Positions 17,463 to 25,729 of a stretch of 64,000 bases of DNA are shown here, piece by piece (the stretch's first letter is position 1; each line of letters opens with the position of its first letter). This DNA is from an uncultured Phycisphaerales bacterium (GTDB lineage: Bacteria; Planctomycetota; Phycisphaerae; Sedimentisphaerales; Anaerobacaceae): assembly GCA_937927975.1 (NCBI GenBank), contig CALEZT010000196.1:17521-81520 (forward strand), written 5' to 3'. Below the pieces are notes generated by a model. That model was not told where the DNA came from. It saw only the letters and a list, made by a program, of their open reading frames with translations, and did no database searches. Made by a program: the position numbers and the translations under genes.

Positions 17463-18920
17463 TCAGACCGACGTCGAGGCCGCCTCATCGATCAGTTTGA
17501 TCCCGGTATATCGGCAGAACTGCCCGAGTTCCTTGCGGATGTTGCCATAGACCGTCTGACGATGGAGCCCCTGGGACCAGTTCTTCCACAGAGCTGTGAT
17601 GTCGCCGTCCACCTTGACGGTGATCTTGGTCCGACAGCCCCGCTCGTGCTCCAGCCCGACCGGCGCGTCGATGATCGCGCCTGTGAAGTGCAGGATCGTG
17701 TCGGTCCCGACGAGAATCGCCTGTGTCACCGGTTGGCCGACCCGCATCCGGATCTGCGGCGTGACACCCTCCTGGCGTTCCATGACGTCCCGGATCTTGT
17801 ACGACGCCTGCGGTCCGTTCGGACCATCCATCTTGCTGGAGCCCAGACAATGCGCCAGGATGATGCTTCCGGCCGACTCGTCGACAGTCGGATCGCTGAT
17901 GAAGCCCGGTTTGCCCGTCAGACCCTGGAGGATGATGTGCGTCATGGCACTTCGCAGATCCGACTCGCAGATTCCGCCCAGACCCATGTCGTTGAGCCTG
18001 CAGAATCCGATGCATGGATACGCCGGCAGCTTGATGGTCTTGTCCCACATGGTGCCGTAGCAGTCGACCGTCAGAACAGTCGCGTCCTCTTCGGCCAACA
18101 TGTTCTCGAAGGCCAGCGCGAGCTTGCACGACTTGAACACGTCCTTGCGGGACGGCTCGATCATCGCCTCGGCCCCCTTCATCCACCGCTCCGTCTCCGC
18201 CTCAGCGGCTTTGTCGTCGATCGCGTTGTACGCATGAACGACCGTCTCCAGGTCGATCCGCTTCATCTCGGTGCCGAACTTGGCCTTCATCGCATCCGCG
18301 TAGTCCTGAAACGACCGCGTCGTGACGTTCAGGATCTTCGCCTCCCGAGCATGGTGAATGGCCCGGAAGGGACGAATCGCAGCAGCAAGCTGAGAGTGAT
18401 CGCTCGTCAGAAAGCATTCGAGCTTGGCGCCGATCGGCTGTCTCTGCAACCCGCCAAATCCAACCCATTCATGCCCCGAATACGGCAAAGCGAACAATGC
18501 GGTAGGCTTGCCCACGCTGAGGACTTCGCTGAGGATCGCGCCGGTCCCCATGCTCAGATGGATGACTAGAATGCCATCGACATTCTGAAGCCGGGGCTTG
18601 ATCCTGCCGACCGCCTCGGCGGACGCGACGATCTCGTCGACGACGAAATCGACGTCCGCGATTTCCCCGCCCAATCTGGCGAACTGGGCTTGATAGGTGC
18701 GGATCTCGTCCTGGAAACTCAGCTTCGGTTTGGGCCAGAGTCCTTCCTTCGTGCCCATGTACAGCCGGGCGACTTTGACTTTGCTCCTCCGACAGCCGGG
18801 GCTGACGAGCTTGGACCCCGCGGCCCGCGCGCCGCCTGCAAAGAAACCGGCGCCCGCGAGATAGACGCCACTGCCCGCTGCGATCTGCAAGAACTCCCTG
18901 CGATTGACCTGTCCGGACAT
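17463..18920 (-). CDS. Tat-exported L-fucose-isomerase-like protein
   Basis: 485 residues from the ATG at 18920, preceded by AAGGGG; a TTG at 18935 is less likely. The start MSGQVNRREFLQIAAGSGVY is a twin-arginine signal. The body matches the fucose/arabinose isomerase fold: YQAQFARLGGEIADVDFVVD, ILVIHLSMGTGAILSEVL, PYSGHEWVGFGGLQ, and a C-terminal part TVDCYGTMWDKTIKLPAYPC with RLNDMGLGGICESDLRSAMT. The acidic residues of ESDL and the VDCY region are plausible metal or substrate ligands. A cytoplasmic isomerase would not need a Tat signal, so the role may be periplasmic sugar processing or binding. It is 43 bp upstream of the GH10 gene. Confidence 0.75.
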   Translation of the reverse strand: MSGQVNRREFLQIAAGSGVYLAGAGFFAGGARAAGSKLVSPGCRRSKVKVARLYMGTKEGLWPKPKLSFQDEIRTYQAQFARLGGEIADVDFVVDEIVASAEAVGRIKPRLQNVDGILVIHLSMGTGAILSEVLSVGKPTALFALPYSGHEWVGFGGLQRQPIGAKLECFLTSDHSQLAAAIRPFRAIHHAREAKILNVTTRSFQDYADAMKAKFGTEMKRIDLETVVHAYNAIDDKAAEAETERWMKGAEAMIEPSRKDVFKSCKLALAFENMLAEEDATVLTVDCYGTMWDKTIKLPAYPCIGFCRLNDMGLGGICESDLRSAMTHIILQGLTGKPGFISDPTVDESAGSIILAHCLGSSKMDGPNGPQASYKIRDVMERQEGVTPQIRMRVGQPVTQAILVGTDTILHFTGAIIDAPVGLEHERGCRTKITVKVDGDITALWKNWSQGLHRQTVYGNIRKELGQFCRYTGIKLIDEAASTSV

Positions 18921-18958
18921 GACCATCCCCTTCAATAGCGGTTCCGAAGACTCACGAT

Positions 18959-21139
18959 CTACATCTTCGTGAGATCCGCATATTGTAGGAGCAGGGATTT
19001 CGTCTGTCCACTGTTGAAGCTGATCGTGACGACGCTGTTGGCGCCCATATCGACGAACTTCTTGACCCGTCCGAGGCCGAAGGTCTTGTGTTTGACCAGT
19101 TGGCCGGGCTCATAGGGAGCCGGGCGGCTCTGGGCCTGGGGTTGCGGCGTCGGCGTCTTCTGCAGCGGCGCGGGCCGCCGAAACGGCTCCACCGCCTGCG
19201 GTCGGCCCTGGGGACGCTCGTCGTGATCGAGCGGCTCGTGCATGAGGCCCGGCCCGAGTTCGTAGAGGAATTGCGAGGGGATCGTCCGAAGGAACTGGCC
19301 CCGGATGGTGCGGTACTGCGCGTAGCTGATGTACAGGTTCGTTTTGGCCCGCGTCATGCCGACGAAAAAGAGGCGGCGTTCCTCCTCCAGCTCTTCCGGG
19401 CTGTTGTTGGCTCGCTCGTGGGGGAGGATTCCGTGCTCCAGGCCGATGACGAACGCGTTCTCGAATTCCAGCCCTTTGGCCGCATGCAGGGTCATCAACG
19501 CGACCTTCTCGCCCGCGGAATCGTACGCGTCGGCGTCGCTGAACAGCGCAATCTGCTGGAGATAATCCACCAACGAAGGGGTCTCGCTCTGTTTGTCGTA
19601 GACCGCCGCGGTGCTGATCAACTCCTCGATGTTCTCTCGCGAAGCCTGCCCTTCCAGGCCGGCAGCCTTGAACGAGGCCTCCAGGCCCGTGGCGGTGAAG
19701 ACCTTCTCCATCAGGGGAGCCACCTTGTCGTTCGCCTGGACAGCGAAGGCCTCCATCATCCGAACGAAGTTCTGCAGCTTGATCTTGACGGAGTCGCCCA
19801 GACCGGGAACGCCGTCAGCGTTTCGCATCGCGTCGAACAGCGGGATGCCGTTGGCGGACGCGTATTCCTGTACCCGCTCGACCGTGACCTTGCCGATTCC
19901 ACGGGCAGGCGTATTGATGATCCGCAGCAGCGCGATCTCGTCGGCAGGGTTTACGAGGACCTTCAGATAGGCCAGGATATCGCGGATTTCTTTGCGGCAG
20001 TAGAACTCGACGCCTCGCACGACCTGATACGGCGTCCGATGACGGATGAACGCCTCCTCCAAGGCCCGGCTCATCGAATTGATCCGGTAGAAAACCGCGA
20101 TGTCCCGCCCCGAAACGCCGGAAGCCAGTAGCGAACGCACCTCGCGTCCCACACCGTCGGCCTCGGCCGCTTCGTCCGCGTAGCACTGGACGACGATCCG
20201 CCCCTCGTGCGTTCGCGTCGGGATCAGGCTCTTGGGCTTGCGGTTGCGGTTGCAGGCGATCAGCCTGTCGGCCGCCCGCAGAATGGGAGCGGTGCTGCGG
20301 AAGTTCTCCTCCAGACGGATCGTGACCGCCTCGGGCCAGTCCTTCTCGAAGGCCAGAATGTTGCGGATGTCCGCGCCCCGCCAGCGGTAGATCGACTGGT
20401 CCGGATCGCCGGTGGCGCAGATATTGCGATGGTGAACCGCGATCGCCTTGGCGAGCCGGTACTGGGCGTGGTTGGTGTCCTGATACTCGTCGATCAGCAG
20501 GTATTCGAACCGCTCCGCCATCTCCTTGCAGACGGTTGCGTTGCCCTCCAGGAGCAGGGCCACTTTCATGAGCAGGTCGTCGAAATCCACCCCGTGTCGT
20601 TCGGCCAGGAGTTTTTGATACCGGGCATACACCTTGGCCAGAGCCTGGGAGAAGTAGTCGATCGCCTGCTCCTTGAAGGCGTCGGGCTCGACGAGCTTGT
20701 TCTTGAGCGTCGAGATCGCCTCCAGCATCCGGCCCGGCGCGAACGCGCCCGAATCCAGATTGCAGTCGGCAATGGCCTGCTTGACGCATCGGGTCTGGTC
20801 GGCGTCGTCATAGATGCTGAAATTGGGGCTGATACCTGCGGCGTCGGCATAGCGGCGCAGCACCCGCACGCACAGGGAATGGAACGTGCTGATGTACGCC
20901 CCGCCGGAAGCGCCGAGCGAGGCCGCCCGTTGCCGCATCTCCTCGGCGGCCTTGTTCGTGAACGTGATCGCGCAGATGTTGTGCGGACGGACGCCCGACT
21001 CGATCAAGCAGGCGATGCGATGGGTGATGACGCGGGTCTTGCCGCTGCCGGGCCCGGCCAAAACCAACAGCGGCCCGTCGCGGTGGCATACGGCTTTTCT
21101 CTGGGAAGGCGTCAGTTGTTGCAGAAGCGATGCGTCCAT
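18959..21139 (-). CDS. pcrA: UvrD/PcrA-type superfamily 1 DNA helicase
   Basis: 726 residues, full length. All SF1A motifs are visible: Q-motif LTPSQRKAV, Walker A VLAGPGSGKTRV, motif Ia AITFTNKAAEEM, motif II LLIDEYQDTN, motif III CATGDPDQSIYRWRGADI, motif IV LEENFRSTAPIL, motif V VALMTLHAAKGLEFENAFVI and motif VI EERRLFFVGMTRAKTNLYI. After a Pro/Gln-rich linker the C-terminus (LVKHKTFGLGRVKKFVDMGA) is the Tudor-like domain that in PcrA contacts RNA polymerase. It unwinds DNA 3' to 5' in repair and replication-conflict handling. It ends 38 bp before the isomerase-like gene, with no obvious functional link. Confidence 0.93.
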   Translation of the reverse strand: MDASLLQQLTPSQRKAVCHRDGPLLVLAGPGSGKTRVITHRIACLIESGVRPHNICAITFTNKAAEEMRQRAASLGASGGAYISTFHSLCVRVLRRYADAAGISPNFSIYDDADQTRCVKQAIADCNLDSGAFAPGRMLEAISTLKNKLVEPDAFKEQAIDYFSQALAKVYARYQKLLAERHGVDFDDLLMKVALLLEGNATVCKEMAERFEYLLIDEYQDTNHAQYRLAKAIAVHHRNICATGDPDQSIYRWRGADIRNILAFEKDWPEAVTIRLEENFRSTAPILRAADRLIACNRNRKPKSLIPTRTHEGRIVVQCYADEAAEADGVGREVRSLLASGVSGRDIAVFYRINSMSRALEEAFIRHRTPYQVVRGVEFYCRKEIRDILAYLKVLVNPADEIALLRIINTPARGIGKVTVERVQEYASANGIPLFDAMRNADGVPGLGDSVKIKLQNFVRMMEAFAVQANDKVAPLMEKVFTATGLEASFKAAGLEGQASRENIEELISTAAVYDKQSETPSLVDYLQQIALFSDADAYDSAGEKVALMTLHAAKGLEFENAFVIGLEHGILPHERANNSPEELEEERRLFFVGMTRAKTNLYISYAQYRTIRGQFLRTIPSQFLYELGPGLMHEPLDHDERPQGRPQAVEPFRRPAPLQKTPTPQPQAQSRPAPYEPGQLVKHKTFGLGRVKKFVDMGANSVVTISFNSGQTKSLLLQYADLTKM

Positions 21140-21166
21140 GACCGAAGTTCAACCCTCGAAAATGCG

Positions 21167-21230
21167 GACGCGTGGGCATGTGAAAGCGAAGAAACCCTGG
21201 GGCTTCCTCGCTGGGACACACCCACGCGTC
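21167..21230. repeat. 64-bp imperfect hairpin element upstream of pcrA
   Basis: GACGCGTGGG (21167-21176) and CCCACGCGTC (21221-21230) are a perfect 10-bp inverted repeat. Inside, AGCGAAGAA (21185 region) and TTCCTCGCT pair again with one mismatch, so the whole element folds into a long stem. It lies between the pcrA start (21139) and the stop of the upstream gene (21237). It could be a dispersed MITE-like element or a transcription barrier separating the two genes. Confidence 0.5.
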
Positions 21231-21236
21231 ACGTTC

Positions 21237-23027
21237 TCACTGCGTCTGTGTCTTCTGTAGTTGCTCCATCTGTCGGCGCAACTGCACTTCGGTCTGCTCC
21301 AACTGCTTGAGAAGTTCAGGCTTCTCTCTCTCGATCCGGGCCCACAGACTCTGGCGGATGTACAACGGATAGGCGTCACTATTCAGGAACTGACCGATCG
21401 CGTGGTATCTTAGCACCGCCATCGGGGGCAGGTCAACCCTCGTCGTGTCGCCAAATTCCCTGTTATAGTGGTCCCACACTTCCTGGGCGAACCGCTCGTT
21501 CCCCGCGGCCGCGTCGTCCTCGTACAGCGCGTAAAGACGATAGGCGTTGATCAGAAGCATCACGACCTGTTCGCTGGCGTCGTGGATACCGATGCTCTCG
21601 AGTTCCTCCGCGAGACGGAACTTCACATATTGCTCCAGCGAAACCTTGAATTCGTCGAATGTGTACCGAGCCTGGAGCTTTCGGTAGATGCCCAAGGCTT
21701 CGTTTCTCAGGCCTGCCTGATAAAACGACAACAGGGCGTTCTTGAGCATGTTGCGATACCCGTTGTCATAGGCCTCGGAGCGGCCTCGGTCCTCTCCGTA
21801 CTTGGCCATCACGTCCATCGCGGCTTTGTTGTACGAGTTGAAAATCCGCAGGTCCGGGCCCAGAAAGATGGCCTTCTCTCCCGGGGCTCCCGTATTCGGA
21901 TCAGGCGGCCCCTGGGTGATGAGGATATGGCCGTAACGGAAGAGGTTCTGCAGGCTGTGCAAGACCATCCGATCGGTATTGACTTCGTGCGAGCCCAGTT
22001 CGCGGTCCTTCTGCTGAACTGCGATGTCGAGCGCCCTGATGGCCCAGTAGATGGCATGGCTGTCCGGATGACGCCAGTCGAAAGGATAGTGTTTGTTCGG
22101 ATCGGCATAGTCGGTCGGACCGTACCGCAACCCCACCTGGAGCATCATCGCAGGGTCCAGTTTCCATTCGTTCCGAAGCTGATAGCCCTTGGCAAACAAA
22201 TCGAACTTGCGAAGAGCAGAAGTTCCCCGAAACGCTTCGATCACTTCGGCCGCCGCGGGCTTGAACCGCCGGGGATTCTGACGCAACGACAGATAGTTCT
22301 TCACCACGTCCGCCTCCGAGGCGAACTTGTCATCCGCGGCCCGAAGGGCCTGCAAAAACGGTGCGATATTCGGATCATTCTTGATCGCCGACCACTCGAC
22401 AGGCGTCACGATCAACGCCTCCAGATATTGGTTGTCGTTGCGACGCAGGCCGTTGTCCGAGGATTCCAGCAGCGGCCCGATCTCGTCGGCGAACTGGAGC
22501 TTGTAGTACTCATGAGCGTCGTCGGAAACGCCCCCCATCTTGTGCTGGAAGATGCGGCCCAGCTCGCGATAGAGAGCAATGGACTTGGGATTCAGCGGGA
22601 TGCCCTCGTCGCGCAGAAGCTCATAACCGTTCTTGACCCAACGCCACCGCTGCTCAGGCTGCGTAGCCGGGATGGCGACGGAGATGTTGTACGCCATGTT
22701 CCAGGCGTGGAATTCCCAGACCGCGGCGAACCGGGGTTGCAGCTTCGTAATCCACTCGGCGATCTGCCGCGCGTCGAAGAACTGCCCCTCTTCCTTGAGC
22801 TTGTCGGCCCGCATCCAGAGAATGTCCACGATCAGGCCGCGGAACGCTCCCAACGCAACGGTCGCGAACGCCAGCGAAGGCGGAGCGTTCTCCACGACCG
22901 TGTTGCTCACGAGCTTGAGCTCCTCGCGCTGCGCATTGATCCGGTCGAGCTGCGACCCGGCTGCAAACAGCGAGGCCCCCGCGGTCACCGCACAAATCAA
23001 CAATACAATGAAATCACGCGTCCGCAT
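21237..23027 (-). CDS. Membrane-anchored helical (TPR-like) protein of an ABC-2 exporter operon
   Basis: 596 residues. An N-terminal membrane segment (FIVLLICAVTAGASLFAAGS) is followed by a second hydrophobic stretch (SLAFATVALGAFRGLIVDIL) and a long alpha-helical, TPR-like domain containing EGQFFDARQIAEWITKLQPR. It ends in a coiled coil (ERRKPELLKQLEQTE-like, QLRRQMEQLQKTQ). I recognise no catalytic motif. The position 38 bp after the ABC-2 permease and its ATPase suggests it works with that exporter. The helical-repeat assignment rests on the A/Y/L periodicity only. Confidence 0.7.
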   Translation of the reverse strand: MRTRDFIVLLICAVTAGASLFAAGSQLDRINAQREELKLVSNTVVENAPPSLAFATVALGAFRGLIVDILWMRADKLKEEGQFFDARQIAEWITKLQPRFAAVWEFHAWNMAYNISVAIPATQPEQRWRWVKNGYELLRDEGIPLNPKSIALYRELGRIFQHKMGGVSDDAHEYYKLQFADEIGPLLESSDNGLRRNDNQYLEALIVTPVEWSAIKNDPNIAPFLQALRAADDKFASEADVVKNYLSLRQNPRRFKPAAAEVIEAFRGTSALRKFDLFAKGYQLRNEWKLDPAMMLQVGLRYGPTDYADPNKHYPFDWRHPDSHAIYWAIRALDIAVQQKDRELGSHEVNTDRMVLHSLQNLFRYGHILITQGPPDPNTGAPGEKAIFLGPDLRIFNSYNKAAMDVMAKYGEDRGRSEAYDNGYRNMLKNALLSFYQAGLRNEALGIYRKLQARYTFDEFKVSLEQYVKFRLAEELESIGIHDASEQVVMLLINAYRLYALYEDDAAAGNERFAQEVWDHYNREFGDTTRVDLPPMAVLRYHAIGQFLNSDAYPLYIRQSLWARIEREKPELLKQLEQTEVQLRRQMEQLQKTQTQ

Positions 23028-23065
23028 CGCCCGTTCTCACCTGCGCTCCATGCACCTTTCCACCG

Positions 23066-24442
23066 CTACACCACGACTTTCGCCAGTTCCCGAAAGCTGA
23101 AGATCACCAGCGACAGGACCAGCAACAGGGCCGCCTTCAGGCAGACCATGATCAACGCCACCTCGCCGATCAGTCGCCAGGAGATCAGGCGGGCCGGGAT
23201 GAGGTACTGCGTCGGATTGTAGGAGTCGAACCGCGGCAGAAGCCGCATCAGATTTTGAATCGTATACGTGTAGATCCGACCGACATTCTCGCTCATGTAT
23301 CCGAAGGATTCGACGAAGAAACCGCTGGCGGCGCCCATCACGAAGATCACCAGGCAGAACAGGATCGCTACCGGGAAGGACAGGAAACTGGCAGCCATCA
23401 CGCCCAGGCAGGCCAGGAACACCAGGCGAAACAGAATCAGCAACCCGGCCCGGACGTAGTTCGCCACGAAGGAGTCCGCCTTGTACAAGACTTCCAGGCC
23501 GTCCTCGATCGGGAACAGGACGGTCGTGTCGTTTAGTGGCGGATTCACGAAGCCGACCGCGAGGTAGCCATCCTTGGCGATCACCGAAGCGGGCACCTCA
23601 ATCTCGCGGAATTTCCGCACCGGGTCCCGACGAGGTTCCCGCCAGACCGGCGTATCGACGCGAATCCCGGTCTTGAGTCCCCGCAGGTCTCCGATCCGCC
23701 AGTCTCCATACACGTGCTCGTCCGGCGGCGTCACCGACACGTCGTACTTGAACCGGACGAACAGGCTTTGCGAAGCGGGGTCCGTCGGCCGAACGTTTTG
23801 GAACTCCCAAACCAGCATCTGGCCGATCGCGGAGGCTCGCCTCTCGAGCTGGATCCGCTTGGTCAAGAGCTTCTTGATCTCCGCGGGAGCGTAGTTCGGA
23901 TACAGAATCACCAGCTTGTCTTCCTTCTCGAGCCAGCGATACATCTCGTCGACTTCCCTGCTGACGTCGATCAGCGGCGGGATAAGGCTGGCCCGCGCGG
24001 TGAAGAACTCGCTCTGGATCTGCGCCTGTTCTTCCTCAGAGGCTGTGATGAACCGCGGCATCAGAACGATCACGCCGTAGACGATCCCCAGAAACAGGGT
24101 CAACAGCGCGACGTCGAGCACGACCACGCCCAGGAACTTGCCCAGGATCAACTGGTACCGGCGGATCGGCTTGGTCACCACCGTGTAGATCTGACGCTGC
24201 TCGATATCGCTGGTGATCGAGTAGATGGCGACGATGATCGTCAAAAGGCTCAGCAACAGGCTCGTCAGCGACATGCCATAGGCGACGAACGTCTGAAGGC
24301 GCCCTTTGAGCGTGCCGTCGCCGGTCGCGGTCGCTCCCATCACCGGCAGCAGCACCAGAAGCAGCACGATGAACACCGCCGCGACCTTCATGCGCAAGGC
24401 CTGTCGAATCGTATTGGTCGCCACGGCCCAGACCCTATGCAT
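23066..24442 (-). CDS. ABC-2 type transporter permease
   Basis: 458 residues from the ATG at 24442, nine bases after AAGGAGG; an ATG at 24451 sits directly on that site. Hydrophobic segments include AAVFIVLLLVLLPVMG, LTSLLLSLLTIIVAIYSI and VVLDVALLTLFLGIVYGVIV, then about 200 periplasmic residues and three more C-terminal segments (LLILFRLVFLACLGVMAASF). The motif IEQRQIYTVVTKPIRRYQLI is the conserved cytoplasmic loop of ABC-2 permeases. The start overlaps the end of the ATPase gene by 8 bases, so the two subunits are translationally coupled. It is paralogous to the orphan permease at 32296. The substrate is unknown. Confidence 0.85.
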   Translation of the reverse strand: MHRVWAVATNTIRQALRMKVAAVFIVLLLVLLPVMGATATGDGTLKGRLQTFVAYGMSLTSLLLSLLTIIVAIYSITSDIEQRQIYTVVTKPIRRYQLILGKFLGVVVLDVALLTLFLGIVYGVIVLMPRFITASEEEQAQIQSEFFTARASLIPPLIDVSREVDEMYRWLEKEDKLVILYPNYAPAEIKKLLTKRIQLERRASAIGQMLVWEFQNVRPTDPASQSLFVRFKYDVSVTPPDEHVYGDWRIGDLRGLKTGIRVDTPVWREPRRDPVRKFREIEVPASVIAKDGYLAVGFVNPPLNDTTVLFPIEDGLEVLYKADSFVANYVRAGLLILFRLVFLACLGVMAASFLSFPVAILFCLVIFVMGAASGFFVESFGYMSENVGRIYTYTIQNLMRLLPRFDSYNPTQYLIPARLISWRLIGEVALIMVCLKAALLLVLSLVIFSFRELAKVVV

Positions 24443-25664
24443 GGCCGCCATCCTCCTTCGGATCGCCTGTGGGTCGGGTGGTCGAACCGTCGGGCTGCTT
24501 GTCGCCCGTCAGTGCGTCGATGATGTTCTTCTTGGTCTTCTCCTGACGCGCGGGCGTCTCAGGCACGTCCCCCACTCGCTCGGTTCTGGCCACCGGGGAA
24601 GGCGCCGCCGACTGCGCCAATTTACTGAGAAGATCCTTGTTCGGCTGCGGCACAATCGTCTCGCGAGGCGCAGCCTTCTCCATTCGGACCGGGCCGGTCT
24701 CGACCTTCTCGGAAACGGGCGCCGCGACGAGTTTGTCCAGCAGGGCTTCTTTCCCGCTCTTGGCCGCGAGGAAATCGCCGATCTGCGTCGTACTGACCGC
24801 TCCGCTGGTCGGCGTGGCCTGCTGCTGCGCCTGGACCACGGTGTTGATGAAGAACGTCTCCAGCCGCTCCATCGGCGAAGAGATCTCGCACTCGGCGCTC
24901 TCCTTCTTGAGCAACTCGCGGATCCGCTCGGCGGTGGCGTCGCTGATCGCGTCTGTGACGATCTGACGCTTGTTGGTTTTCTGGAGCAGGTCCTTGACTC
25001 GTCCGAGCGATTGGACCTTGCCGCCATAAAGAATCGCGATCCGGTCGCAGACGTCTTCCACGTCAGCGAGCAAATGGCTGCACAGCAGGACGGTCTTGCC
25101 CCGCTCGGCCAGCTTGGCGATCAGGTCTTTGATCTGGCGCGTGCCGATGGGGTCCAGACCCGTGGTGGGTTCGTCAAGGATCAGCAAATCGGGATCGTTG
25201 ATCAGAGCCTGGGCCAGTCCGATGCGGCGGGCCATGCCCTTGGAATACGTTCCCACGGGCCGGCTGGCCACCGCTTTGAGGCCCACCATCTCCAGCAGGG
25301 CCTCGATTCGCATCTCGCGGACCTTCGAGTCGAGACCAAAGAGCCGGCCATAGAAGTCCAGCGTCTCTCTCGCGTTCAGAAACCGATAGAGGTATGACTC
25401 CTCCGGCAGAAACCCTACCCTCGCGCTGATCTTGGGCTGGGTGGCGTCGCCGCCGAGCATGAGGGCGTGACCTTTCGTCGGATGCAGCAGACCCAGAAGC
25501 ATTTTGATCGTGGTGGTCTTGCCCGAGCCGTTGGGACCCAGCAGGCCGAAGACCTCGTTCGGCCGGATCTGCAGGTTCAGATCGTCCACCGCGTAGACCT
25601 TCGCCCGGCCCCACCAGTCGGAGAAGACCTTCGTCAGTGCAACTGTCTCTATGGCGTAATCCAT
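24435..25664 (-). CDS. ABC transporter ATP-binding protein with long C-terminal tail
   Basis: 409 residues; typical ABC-2 ATPases have about 310. Walker A is FGLLGPNGSGKTTTIK, the signature is TYSKGMARRIGLAQAL, Walker B is DLLILDEPTTGLDP and the switch His is in LLCSHLLADVEDV. After about residue 300 the protein becomes low-complexity and rich in Lys, Pro, Ala and Thr (KKNIIDALTGDKQPDGSTTR at the end), a disordered tail that could bind a partner. It is the first gene of an exporter operon with the permease and the helical protein. Four 9-bp repeat units lie just upstream of its ATG. Confidence 0.9.
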   Translation of the reverse strand: MDYAIETVALTKVFSDWWGRAKVYAVDDLNLQIRPNEVFGLLGPNGSGKTTTIKMLLGLLHPTKGHALMLGGDATQPKISARVGFLPEESYLYRFLNARETLDFYGRLFGLDSKVREMRIEALLEMVGLKAVASRPVGTYSKGMARRIGLAQALINDPDLLILDEPTTGLDPIGTRQIKDLIAKLAERGKTVLLCSHLLADVEDVCDRIAILYGGKVQSLGRVKDLLQKTNKRQIVTDAISDATAERIRELLKKESAECEISSPMERLETFFINTVVQAQQQATPTSGAVSTTQIGDFLAAKSGKEALLDKLVAAPVSEKVETGPVRMEKAAPRETIVPQPNKDLLSKLAQSAAPSPVARTERVGDVPETPARQEKTKKNIIDALTGDKQPDGSTTRPTGDPKEDGGHA

Positions 25665-25678
25665 GGTTTTCCTTGAGT

Positions 25679-25714
25679 ATAGGACCTATGGGACCGATGG
25701 GACCTATAGGACGC
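25679..25714. repeat. Four 9-bp tandem units upstream of the ABC ATPase
   Basis: Units on the plus strand: ATAGGACCT, ATGGGACCG, ATGGGACCT, ATAGGACGC. On the coding (minus) strand the array reads as copies of NNGTCCYAT and ends 14 bases before the ATG at 25664. A second four-unit array with the same sense relative to the gene precedes serS (38043-38078). Confidence 0.75.
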
Positions 25715-25729
25715 GCGATGCTCGGCACG

